This document shows, piece by piece, positions 56,677 to 64,000 of a stretch of 64,000 nucleotides of DNA. Origin of the DNA: Lewinellaceae bacterium (GTDB lineage Bacteria > Bacteroidota > Bacteroidia > Chitinophagales > Saprospiraceae); the NCBI GenBank assembly GCA_016708875.1, contig JADJFA010000008.1, positions 1 through 64,000 on the forward strand. The letters run 5' to 3'. The stretch's first letter is position 1; each line of letters opens with the position of its first letter. The translations under genes were made by a program, and so were the position numbers. Below the pieces are notes generated by a model, which saw nothing but the letters and a program-made list of their open reading frames with translations, did no database searches and was not told the DNA's origin.

Positions 56677-58491
56677 CTATTGCCACAATTCCACCTTTAA
56701 ATCTCCCACAAAAATCTCCTGCCCTTTTGGATTCCAAATGTAGGTTTTTAGTTTCCCACCAGCATCAAAACCCATAGGCACTTGTACATAAAACGAGGCT
56801 TCTCCCCATTCACCCATACCCCTTGTTTTCCACAAAATGAAGCGTGGGTTAGAAAGGTGCGTGGCAATATTTATCGCGCGATACTTCAACGTTTTGCCCT
56901 CACTATTTGTGAAATCCGCCACAAGTTTTGCGATGTCATCAATAGAATGCGCAGGCTGACCCGCTGGCACAAAGCCTGCCACTGACACCCTCAGCCAGTC
57001 GCCAGGAAGCAGCCTGGCAGTTTCATTGGAAAGGGTGGTGGTTTGGTGGAATTCGCCTTTGCAGGGATGCGCCAGACGCCCGGCAACCTGCACATTTTGC
57101 GTATCGGCAGGATTTACCAGGAAGGCCATCAATGACTTGGACATTTGTAGGGCCGTTGGTGCTTGCACTTCGCCACATTCAAAAGCAGAAAGTGCTCGCT
57201 CTGAGCCATTTGTTTGCCCAAAACTTTCTTTGTAAAAAGCCCAATTACCCCGCTCTGACCAGAAAATTCCTTGTTGGGTTTGCCAGGTCTGGAAAATATT
57301 GAGGCCCATAAAAGCGCAAAGTAGCGGAACTAGAATCCACACTCTTTTTTGCGCTGCGATCCATGCCGCCAGTGGGAATGCCATCAATGCATATACATCT
57401 ACCATCGGACGGGAACCCAACCCGTTGATATACATCCAGCACCACCAGGAATAACTCACAAACCAGTGTAAGGGCAGGAAAAAAAGGATTGGAGCAAGCA
57501 AATCTGATGCGTAACGACGCAGATAAAAAAGTCCCCAAAGCGCAAAAATCATCACGGGCGTATAAATAAGCCAACCGTTCTGAAAGCCCAGCAGTCCCTC
57601 CCGAATATGGGGATTCGCCCAGTCAAATTTTTCGCCTTGATAGCCATATCGCCACCATTGGCCGCTGACATATTTCCAATAAAGCGCCTGTGGCAATAAT
57701 GTGCTTAAGAATGCCAAAACTGCGGCGCCTATGCTTACTTTTTGTACCCAAAAAAAACGGAATCGAGTAGGGATATCCTGCAAATTCCGAATACCCCAGA
57801 GCAAGGGAACAAGTGCCACGATAAGGTCCTGTGTCCGCACAATCGCGATCATGCCAAGCACAAAACCAATCGCAAGTCCATTTCTTTTTGAAGGATTTTC
57901 ATGCCATTTCCTGGTTGCCAGCAACAGGTATGCGATCAGGCAAAATGCCACCGGGTGAGACATTCCCGGCGTATACGCCACGAAGAAAAAGAGATTGGTT
58001 CCAAGCCCAATGGTGGCTGTTACAGCAAGGCTAATGTTTTCCGAAAAATAAAAACGCAGGCTTTTGAACAGGAAAAACAGACCCAATACAGCAAAAAACA
58101 AGATTGAAAGCGCAATTGCCCAGGCATACGGCGCACTAAACCCATCGGCAGGATGTCTGCCTCCAATTAGGCAGTAAACATGCGCCACCAAAAAAAACGG
58201 CGTTTCGAGCAAGGCAACTCCGAGCGGGTACTTCACCGCCACCTTTCCCGATGGGGTAGGGCGGAGGCCGTACGCGTCTTTGCGTGGGTCAGGTTTGTTG
58301 GGATAATTGACTTGCCAGGCGGCGATGGTTTTAGCGTAATCGCCAGCATCTCCGTAAAGTAAAAACGAAGGCAAGTGTACATAATAGCCCCAAGAGTCGC
58401 TGCCATCCAGCACAGCACGGGCTCGCTCAGAATAAATGAGCGAGAAAAGGTAGAAAAGACTGATGAAGGCTAAAAGTAGGCGAATTCGCAT
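56677..58491 (-). CDS. membrane glycosyltransferase-like protein with C-terminal beta domain
   Basis: 604 residues, intact. Multi-pass membrane protein: DGSDSWGYYVHLPSFLLYGD, VKYPLGVALLETPFFLVAHV, ADGFSAPYAWAIALSI and RTQDLIVALVPLLWGIRN, followed from about residue 430 by an extracellular beta-rich tail ending VGDLKVELWQ. Paralogous to the broken gene at 3236-5039 and more distantly to the GT39-like protein next door. The start at 58491 (MRIRLLLAFISLFYLF) is preferred to an upstream in-frame codon at 58551. The sugar and acceptor are not known. Confidence 0.8.
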   Translation of the reverse strand: MRIRLLLAFISLFYLFSLIYSERARAVLDGSDSWGYYVHLPSFLLYGDAGDYAKTIAAWQVNYPNKPDPRKDAYGLRPTPSGKVAVKYPLGVALLETPFFLVAHVYCLIGGRHPADGFSAPYAWAIALSILFFAVLGLFFLFKSLRFYFSENISLAVTATIGLGTNLFFFVAYTPGMSHPVAFCLIAYLLLATRKWHENPSKRNGLAIGFVLGMIAIVRTQDLIVALVPLLWGIRNLQDIPTRFRFFWVQKVSIGAAVLAFLSTLLPQALYWKYVSGQWWRYGYQGEKFDWANPHIREGLLGFQNGWLIYTPVMIFALWGLFYLRRYASDLLAPILFFLPLHWFVSYSWWCWMYINGLGSRPMVDVYALMAFPLAAWIAAQKRVWILVPLLCAFMGLNIFQTWQTQQGIFWSERGNWAFYKESFGQTNGSERALSAFECGEVQAPTALQMSKSLMAFLVNPADTQNVQVAGRLAHPCKGEFHQTTTLSNETARLLPGDWLRVSVAGFVPAGQPAHSIDDIAKLVADFTNSEGKTLKYRAINIATHLSNPRFILWKTRGMGEWGEASFYVQVPMGFDAGGKLKTYIWNPKGQEIFVGDLKVELWQ

Positions 58492-58633
58492 AGAGACGAC
58501 TAAGATAGGGTGAAACTGAAAATTGGCTTTCCTCAAAAAGAGAAAAGCCAATTTGACAAGACAATGTCGACAACCAAATGCAATGAGCGAAGCCCGACTT
58601 GGAAATTGGACATTCCTTGTTGGACATTTCCTG

Positions 58634-60166
58634 TTACACCTCCGGCCTCATTTGCGGGAAAAACAGCACTTCCTGAATGCTCGCTTGCCCCGTAAACATC
58701 ATCGCCAGGCGATCAATGCCAAAACCAATTCCCGCTGTGGGCGGCATGCCGTATTCCAACGCACGCAGGAAATCCTCGTCCATTGCCATCGCCTCCTCAT
58801 CACCGCGGGCCGCAAGACGAAGTTGCTCCTCGAATCGTTCGCGCTGGTCAATGGGGTCATTAAGCTCGGAATAAGCATTTGCAACCTCTTTTCCGTTCAC
58901 AAACAACTCGAACCGTTCGACCAGGCCCGGTTTGATGCGGTGCTTTTTGGTCAGTGGCGACATTTCCATTGGGTAATCAATCAAGAAGGTCGGTTGGATG
59001 AGATGGCCTTCTACTTTGGCGCCAAAAATCTCGTCTATCAGTTTGGCTTTGCCCATGGAAGCATCTATTTCAATGTGCGCTTTTTGGCAATAATTGCGCA
59101 ATTCCGACTCGTCGGCAGTTTCTACGTTCAATCCCGTGTATTCCTGGATGGCATCAAACATAGTAAGTCGGCGGTAAGGGCCAGCAAATTCGATGACATT
59201 GTCACCCACCTGTGCGGTGCTCCCACCTTCAGTATGAATAGCGCGCGCCACCTTTTCGAGCATTATTTCCGTCACATCCATCATCCAGTTGTAATCCTTG
59301 TAGGCCACATAAAATTCGAGGGCAGTAAATTCCGGGTTGTGGGTACGGTCCATGCCCTCATTGCGGAACATTTTAGCAAATTCATATACCCCATCAAAAC
59401 CCGCCACGATAAGTCTCTTCAAGTACAACTCATTGGCAATCCGCAGATAAAGCTTCATGTCCAGGGTGTTGTGGTGCGTGGTAAATGGCCTTGCTGCCGC
59501 ACCGCCATGAATGGGTTGAAGGATGGGGGTTTCCACTTCCAGCAAGCCGAGCTCATCCAAGTAATTGCGCATGGTTTTTATCAAGAGCGTTCTTTTGATA
59601 AAAATCTGCCTGAATTCGGTGTTCACCGTCAGATCTACATAGCGCATTCTATACCGCATTTCCGGGTCGGTAAATGCGTCATGAACATTGCCCTCAGCGT
59701 CTTTTTTTACTACTGGGAGGGGGCGCAGGCTTTTTGCCAAAAATTTGAGCTCCTGAACATGCACGCTTACCTCGCCTGTTTTGGTTCGGAAAGCGAAGCC
59801 CTTTACACCCACGTAATCACCCAGGTCAAGGTATTTTTTAATTGCGAGATCGAAAAACGGAGATTCTTCGTCCTGCAAAAAATCGTCACGTTTTACATAA
59901 AGTTGAATCCGCCCGCTTGAATCTTGCAGGTTCATGAAAATCACTTTATTGCCTGCCTCGCGGCTCGCCATAATGCGTCCTGCGAGCGAAACGGATTGAA
60001 AATTGAGGCGGTTTTTGCTGCCGTCTTCCAAAACTTCTTCCTGGTAATTGGCCGCGATGTCGCTCGCAAATGCCGTCACCTCAAACATTTCGGCAGGGTA
60101 GGGGTCAATGCCAAGTTCGCGGAGTTTGACGAGCGATTCCCGGCGGAGTATTTCTTGTTCAGTCAT
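58634..60166 (-). CDS. lysS: lysyl-tRNA synthetase, class II
   Basis: 510 residues, cytoplasmic. The N-terminal OB-fold anticodon-binding domain (SLAGRIMASREAGNKVIFMN) and the class II core are complete: motif 1 region (MRNYLDELGLLEVETPILQP), motif 2 (FRNEGMDRTHNPEFTALEFY) and motif 3 (GIGFGIDRLAMMFTG). The lysine-binding segment VANAYSELNDPIDQRERFEE is present. The start at 60166 (MTEQEILRRESLVKL) is preferred over one at 60217 for family agreement. A TACTTTTG promoter element lies about 120 nt upstream. A large antisense open frame through it is a shadow. Confidence 0.97.
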   Translation of the reverse strand: MTEQEILRRESLVKLRELGIDPYPAEMFEVTAFASDIAANYQEEVLEDGSKNRLNFQSVSLAGRIMASREAGNKVIFMNLQDSSGRIQLYVKRDDFLQDEESPFFDLAIKKYLDLGDYVGVKGFAFRTKTGEVSVHVQELKFLAKSLRPLPVVKKDAEGNVHDAFTDPEMRYRMRYVDLTVNTEFRQIFIKRTLLIKTMRNYLDELGLLEVETPILQPIHGGAAARPFTTHHNTLDMKLYLRIANELYLKRLIVAGFDGVYEFAKMFRNEGMDRTHNPEFTALEFYVAYKDYNWMMDVTEIMLEKVARAIHTEGGSTAQVGDNVIEFAGPYRRLTMFDAIQEYTGLNVETADESELRNYCQKAHIEIDASMGKAKLIDEIFGAKVEGHLIQPTFLIDYPMEMSPLTKKHRIKPGLVERFELFVNGKEVANAYSELNDPIDQRERFEEQLRLAARGDEEAMAMDEDFLRALEYGMPPTAGIGFGIDRLAMMFTGQASIQEVLFFPQMRPEV

Positions 60167-60286
60167 TTTTGACGGTGATTTGTTGAAATCGTGGATTTGA
60201 GGATTCGTTCGTGGCAAGATTGCGTTTGCGAAATTTCAAAAGACACGCAAATGAGTATTTTTCAGACTTGGGTTTAAAAATTTGCG

Positions 60287-60294
60287 CAAAAGTA
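60287..60294 (-). promoter_or_regulatory. Bacteroidota -7 promoter element of lysS
   Basis: On the minus strand TACTTTTG matches TAnnTTTG. It lies between hisA and lysS and would give a leader of about 110 nt for lysS. No good -33 element is seen. Confidence 0.45.
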
Positions 60295-60309
60295 GGATAA
60301 TGCCATTGA

Positions 60310-61032
60310 TCACCCCTTCGTATATACCCGAAAAAACTGCAATGGAATCTTTCCTTCAAAAAATGCCTTCCCGACAATAACACCTGCGCATCCGATTCCT
60401 CTCAGGTCTTCCAAATCGGCCACATCCCGCACACCACCACTTGCAACAAGTTGTATATCAGGAAATTGGGTGAGAATATCTTTATAAAGGTCAAGCCCTG
60501 GGCCAGAAAGTTCACCGTCACGAGCAATGTCGGTCACAGTAAAATTGCGCAGTCCCAGTCGCTGCATTTTGCCAATAAAATCAAAAATACTTACCTGTGT
60601 TTGTTCGGTCCAGCCATGCACGGCCAATTGGCGTTCACGCACATCTGCCCCAACCAGGAATCGGTCAGGACCGAATTTATCTACCCAGGCTGAGAATTCA
60701 TCCTGCGCGAGCAATGCAACACTCCCAACCGAAAAAAAGAGCGCTCCGGCATCCCACACCTGTTTAAGCGATGGAATACTGCGCAAGCCACCACCATAGT
60801 CAATTTCGAGACGGGTGCGGGCTGCTACTTCAGCAAGGATATGGAGGTTGGCAGGTTGACCGGTTCGTGCACCATCGAGGTCCACCATGTGCAAGCGACG
60901 GATGCCGGCGGCCTCAAGTTCCTGGGCCAATTCTAATGGGCTGGCATCGTATTCTGTTTTTTGGGCAAAATCGCCTTGACGCAAGCGGACAAGTTTGCCG
61001 TCAAGAAGGTCGAAGGAAGGTATAATTTGCAT
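60310..61032 (-). CDS. hisA: phosphoribosylformimino-5-aminoimidazole carboxamide ribotide isomerase
   Basis: A 240-residue TIM barrel for the fourth step of histidine synthesis. Catalytic and phosphate-binding segments: PSFDLLDGKLVRLRQGDF (first Asp), DYGGGLRS, TDIARDGELSGPGLDLY (second Asp), VASGGVRD and GVIVGKAFFEG. The start at 61032 gives MQIIPSFDL; the open frame upstream to 61137 overlaps the divergent promoter region. No other his genes are adjacent, so it is isolated from a his operon, which is unusual but known in some Bacteroidota. Confidence 0.95.
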   Translation of the reverse strand: MQIIPSFDLLDGKLVRLRQGDFAQKTEYDASPLELAQELEAAGIRRLHMVDLDGARTGQPANLHILAEVAARTRLEIDYGGGLRSIPSLKQVWDAGALFFSVGSVALLAQDEFSAWVDKFGPDRFLVGADVRERQLAVHGWTEQTQVSIFDFIGKMQRLGLRNFTVTDIARDGELSGPGLDLYKDILTQFPDIQLVASGGVRDVADLEDLRGIGCAGVIVGKAFFEGKIPLQFFRVYTKG

Positions 61033-61151
61033 CAGGATTGTCTCGTTTTGTTGTTTTGAACGGACAAAGGTGAAGAAAATCAAAACAGGTTTTTCAGAAT
61101 CTTTGCAATGCAGCAAGACATTATCCTTGCATCCCATCCTTTCCCGGGAGA

Positions 61152-61179
61152 TTGAATTTGTAAATCTACCTTACTTTTG
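61152..61179 (+). promoter_or_regulatory. promoter of the amidase gene
   Basis: TTG at 61152-61154 and TACTTTTG (TAnnTTTG) at 61172-61179 are 17 nt apart, close to the usual Bacteroidota spacing. Transcription would begin near 61187, 20 nt before the ATG at 61207. Confidence 0.5.
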
Positions 61180-61206
61180 CCCATCGAAATTTACACACTT
61201 TCCAAG

Positions 61207-62478
61207 ATGGTCCCATCCAAAAACTATTTGGTTCTCATGCTTTTGTGTTTGTTTGTTTTGGCGAACTCCAATGGGCAAACGACAGTTGGCAATGAAAACT
61301 ACCTTATTGCAAACGCTCGTTCCGGTGACGATGCGCTCGAGCTCCTCGATCGTTATGGACTTGCTTCCTATAGTTGCAACGTAAGCCAGTTTCTCAAAAT
61401 TAATGCGCTAGAAAGCAACCGGCTCAAGCCTGGGGCGAGCTATAAGTTGCCCGTACTAGTGGTGGCCTACAATGGAAAAAGCATCCGCACAACGCTCGAT
61501 ATAGACGACTGGAAGAAGGCAAAAAGAATTGAAGAATACAATAAAATGGCACAGCGCAAATCCCTGCGCCCGGATTATTTTATTGAAAACAAACGATTAT
61601 GGGTTCCATGGCATGAAATCAACTGCGACACCCCTCCTCCTAAAACAGCCGCCGCAGCCATTGGTGCTATTAAAAAAGAGGAAATTCGAGATAAATCGCG
61701 CCCAATGCCCAATGTCGTGATGGGTGGAGAAAAAGACCGCGATGGCGATCGGGTTTTCCCCATTTTTGGTCCCAGTTATCAAAAAACGCCCTTGCTGAAT
61801 CGAAATATGAAGGGCAAGGTCTTTTACTTGATTAGTGGTCACGGTGGACCGGATGTGGGCGCGCAAGGGAAACGTGCCGGCCATACGCTTTGCGAAGATG
61901 AATACGCCTACGACGTAACGCTCCGCCTCCTCCGTCTCCTGGTAAGCCACGGCGCCACCGCCTACATGATCGTTCGAGACCCCAATGATGGCATCCGCGA
62001 TGGCACTTATTTGAACTGCGACAAAGACGAAGAAGTCTGGGGTGGTCTGGAAATCCCATACGATCAAAAGGAGCGCCTAAAGCAGCGGACGGATATCATC
62101 AATACATTGACGGAGAAGCACTTAAAGGTTGGGCAGGCCGATCAAACCATTATTGAAATTCATGTGGACTCTCGAAGTCAGGATAAAAAACAAGACGTTT
62201 TTTTCTACTTCCGTCCTGGCAGCGACCCTAGTTTGGATCTGGCAGAACACATCCACCAAACATTTGCAACCAAATATCGCAAGGCACAAGGAGGTCGGGG
62301 CTATAGTGGCACTGTCAGTTCGCGCCATCTGTTTACACTTAAGGAAACCTACACTCCACGGGCGGTATACATCGAACTTGCCAACATCCAAAACGACTGG
62401 GATCAGCAGCGAATCGTAATTCAGAACAACCGTCAGGCCATTGCGAACTGGATTTGTCATGCGCTTTTGACGCAGTAG
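61207..62478 (+). CDS. N-acetylmuramoyl-L-alanine amidase (Amidase_3) with LysM-like domain
   Basis: 423 residues, exported. A signal peptide (VLMLLCLFVLANSNGQ) is followed by a LysM-like segment at residues 30-80 (GDDALELLDRYGL, LKPGASYKLPV). From about residue 200 comes an Amidase_3 zinc hydrolase with SGHGGPDVGAQG (zinc His), DEYAYDVTLRLL (Glu), EIHVDSRS (His) and VYIELANIQND (catalytic Glu). It cleaves the amide between MurNAc and L-Ala in peptidoglycan. The start at 61207 is chosen over a TTG at 61177 because an ATG and a promoter precede it closely. Its stop codon lies within the hairpin at 62475. Confidence 0.93.
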   Translation: MVPSKNYLVLMLLCLFVLANSNGQTTVGNENYLIANARSGDDALELLDRYGLASYSCNVSQFLKINALESNRLKPGASYKLPVLVVAYNGKSIRTTLDIDDWKKAKRIEEYNKMAQRKSLRPDYFIENKRLWVPWHEINCDTPPPKTAAAAIGAIKKEEIRDKSRPMPNVVMGGEKDRDGDRVFPIFGPSYQKTPLLNRNMKGKVFYLISGHGGPDVGAQGKRAGHTLCEDEYAYDVTLRLLRLLVSHGATAYMIVRDPNDGIRDGTYLNCDKDEEVWGGLEIPYDQKERLKQRTDIINTLTEKHLKVGQADQTIIEIHVDSRSQDKKQDVFFYFRPGSDPSLDLAEHIHQTFATKYRKAQGGRGYSGTVSSRHLFTLKETYTPRAVYIELANIQNDWDQQRIVIQNNRQAIANWICHALLTQ

Positions 62479-62525
62479 GGCGAAATTTATTTCGCCTCAA
62501 TTTGGCGAAATAAATTTCGCCCTAC
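62475..62525. terminator. bidirectional hairpin overlapping both stop codons (GGGCGAAAT family)
   Basis: A 22-bp perfect stem pairs 62475-62496 (GTAGGGCGAAATTTATTTCG..) with 62504-62525 around a 7-nt loop. The left arm contains the amidase stop (62476-62478) and the right arm contains the gldC stop (62522-62524). The same family occurs at 43579-43659. Confidence 0.85.
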
Positions 62526-62875
62526 TCCTTCGGCACAATCTCCGTCTGCTGCCCAAAGTAGTGTGCAAATTTCGCCACATCCTCCGCCAACTCCTTGTTT
62601 TGAGTAGCCTTCAGGTAGGTTTGGCTGAGCGAGCGCAGTATTTGATAGAAAAAGCGGTCCATTTCCAGCACCTGCATTTCTTTGGTCCAGAGGTCAATGC
62701 GCAAGGTGTCGCGGTGTTCTTTGTCAAAAAGCGCAATGGCCATTGCTTTGCATTCTTCGAGCACACCGCCGTTGCGGTCGCTGGCGCCCCATTCGATGCG
62801 CACGGGCACTTGTTCGGCGTTCAGGCCTACGCGGAGGGTTATATCGCTGGTTTTCACCACTTCGTTCGAATCCAT
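62522..62875 (-). CDS. gldC: gliding motility protein GldC
   Basis: A 117-residue cytoplasmic protein of the Bacteroidota gliding set. Recognisable: KTSDITLRVGLNAEQVPVRI, WGAS, KAMAIALFDKEHRDTLRIDL, WTKEMQVLEMDRFFYQIL and a conserved end with FAHYFGQQ. Its biochemical role is unclear; it is encoded in gliding species, separate from the structural Gld genes. The promoter TACTTTTG is just upstream. Convergent with the amidase gene, stop codons inside one hairpin. Confidence 0.93.
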   Translation of the reverse strand: MDSNEVVKTSDITLRVGLNAEQVPVRIEWGASDRNGGVLEECKAMAIALFDKEHRDTLRIDLWTKEMQVLEMDRFFYQILRSLSQTYLKATQNKELAEDVAKFAHYFGQQTEIVPKE

Positions 62876-62905
62876 GGAATGAAATTTATTTCAATAAAAG
62901 AGCGG

Positions 62906-62913
62906 CAAAAGTA
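62906..62913 (-). promoter_or_regulatory. Bacteroidota -7 promoter element of gldC
   Basis: TACTTTTG on the minus strand, 30 nt before the gldC start at 62875, matches TAnnTTTG. No -33 element is visible at the ideal spacing. Confidence 0.45.
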
Positions 62914-62999
62914 GTAAAAAGCAGGAATTTGGGTCGAGTTTTGGTAGCGGTTGCGCTGAAATTACCTGTTAAAACAATGATTGCATAAAACACCTATTC

Positions 63000-63629
63000 A
63001 TGAATAAGATAAAAACCGCAAAAGAAATTTTCAACCACTACGCGATTGATTATCAGAACAAATTCATGAACGTGGATTTGTACCAGCATTCTTTCGATTT
63101 GTTTTGCAACAACATTCCAAAGGAAAATGCGGAGATTTTAGAAATCGCGTGTGGCCCAGGTAACATCACTAAATATCTATTAAATATACGCCCAGATTTC
63201 AAAATTTTAGGAATTGATTTAGCCCCAAACATGATTGAACTCGCCAGAATTAATAACCCTGAGGCCAAATTTGAAGTAATGGACTGCCGGGAAATTGGTT
63301 TGCTACCAAATAAATATGATGCAATTATGTGCGGTTTTTGCTTGCCATATCTTTCCAAACAAGAGACTATAAAATTGATTAACGACGCTACTTTGTAATT
63401 AAAATCTGACGGCGTAATTTATATTAGCACTATGGAAGACGATTATAATAATTCGGGAATACAGACCAATAGTTATGGTGATCAAATATACATGTACTTC
63501 CATCAGTCGGATTATTTGACCCAGGCACTTCAAGCAAATGGGTTTAAAATTATTGATTTAACACGACAGGATTATCCAACACAAGCGGAGACCAAAACGA
63601 CCGATTTGTTGATCCTGGCCAGAAAATAA
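63000..63629 (+). pseudogene. class I SAM-dependent methyltransferase with in-frame stop
   Basis: The frame encodes about 209 residues interrupted by a TAA at 63396-63398; the same frame continues (LKSDGVIYISTMEDDYNNSG) to the stop at 63629. Motif I is ILEIACGPGNITKYLL, motif II IDLAPNMIELA, motif III MCGFCLPYL, and the C-terminal part FKIIDLTRQDYP is typical of the family. Unlike most other breaks in the window this is not a frame change but a stop codon, so real inactivation, a base error (CAA to TAA) or two compensating indels are all possible. The reader should treat the downstream ATG at 63432 as internal, not a new gene. Confidence 0.8.
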
Positions 63630-63671
63630 AAATGCTCCTCAACAGGGATCGTTTCTTAAGTTTGCCCCAAA

Positions 63672-64000
63672 ATGCTCCTTCACCTAGGCCACGAATTCGA
63701 CTCCATCGTACATGCCCCGCCCAGTTCACAGCGCGAGGGCGAATACTTCGCAGGCCCTTCCAAACTGCTGCTTTGGCTTGAAGGGCAACTGGGTCTGAGC
63801 GGATACAGGAGCAATACTGCCTATCTGCGTATTGAATTGTACCGGCAAGCGCTCGGTCAACATCTTGCAGAAACTGCCAAATCTTCAGCGCCTTTTTTTG
63901 ACAAATCCTTTGCCGCCGACCGCTTTGCCAGCGCTGAAGCTTTACTCGCCTGGCGCGACGAACTCCTGCTTGCTGGCTGGGATTTTGCGCTGTCCACATC
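63672..64000 (+). CDS. start of a PD-(D/E)XK nuclease family protein (AddB-like), 3' truncated by window
   Basis: 109 residues with no stop before the window end. The opening MLLHLGHEFDSIVHAPPSS, AGPSKLLLWLEGQLGL and FFDKSFAADRFASAEALLAW resemble the N-terminal region of large AddB/RecB-like PD-(D/E)XK nucleases, in which a Trp-rich segment (WRDELLLAGWDFAL) follows. The rest of the gene lies outside, so the nuclease motif itself is not visible. Presumably takes part in double-strand break repair. Confidence 0.7.
   Translation, partial: MLLHLGHEFDSIVHAPPSSQREGEYFAGPSKLLLWLEGQLGLSGYRSNTAYLRIELYRQALGQHLAETAKSSAPFFDKSFAADRFASAEALLAWRDELLLAGWDFALST

Noticed and set aside
58523..59920. 465-residue open frame on the plus strand
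   Set aside because: It lies opposite lysS, whose class II motifs are complete; the antisense frame is a composition effect.
63432..63629. Separate small gene starting at 63432
   Set aside because: It is in frame with and continues the methyltransferase; the ATG is internal to that fold.
63550..63999. 149-residue minus-strand frame at the window end
   Set aside because: Antisense to the methyltransferase end and to the AddB-like start, which shows family wording; the minus frame does not.

Overview
The window reads as a chromosomal segment of a gliding, type IX-secreting Bacteroidota, most likely a Saprospiria/Lewinella-like lineage (inference). The signs are GldC, a PorP/SprF membrane protein, at least seven large secreted proteins with type A (Por_secre_tail-like) or type B (gliding motility-associated, CHU_C) sorting tails, a DUF5686 outer-membrane protein, a SusC-like TonB receptor, LytS/LytTR signalling and the -7 promoter element TAnnTTTG. 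There are no rRNA or tRNA genes, no complete insertion sequence and no CRISPR array that I can see.

Layout. 1-2249: end of a membrane protein, a small-protein/HNH pair, xylose isomerase. 2399-5039: LytTR response regulator and a frame-broken membrane glycosyltransferase-like protein. 5053-9895 (minus): a BNR-type T9SS substrate, then pgi and tilS as an overlapping operon. 10131-15427: DUF5686 protein, a small Cys-containing unknown, an OPT transporter. 15508-16866: a decayed second copy of the HNH pair and a strange 150-bp GC block. 16867-21841: PorP/SprF, der, a lipoprotein, an undecaprenyl-phosphate sugar transferase. 21896-28524: a 1,640-residue CHU_C adhesin with a 78-bp perfect palindrome in its leader, an alpha/beta hydrolase, a START-like protein. 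28563-35643 (minus): three tandem paralogues carrying dockerin-like and cohesin-like modules. 35899-40349: serine hydrolase with TPR tail, AsmA-like protein, LytS-type kinase. 40376-41015: a GxxExxY nuclease between twin hairpins. 41057-55095 (minus): TonB receptor, a 1,973-residue CHU_C protein, a BNR/DUF7619-type protein, prolyl oligopeptidase. 55188-61032 (minus): two membrane glycosyltransferases, lysS, hisA. 61207-64000: cell-wall amidase, gldC, a broken methyltransferase and the start of an AddB-like nuclease.

Two features run through the whole window. First, long hairpins of several sequence families sit flush against stop codons or just upstream of start codons. In several families each arm is itself built of 8-10 nt tandem quasi-repeats. 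Together with the GxxExxY nuclease lying between two copies of one family, this is my best candidate for an undescribed system. Second, about fifteen otherwise good genes are broken by one-base frame changes, many repairable by adding one base to a homopolymer run. I take most of these as residual sequencing or assembly error rather than real pseudogenes, so broken genes are annotated over their full reconstructed span.
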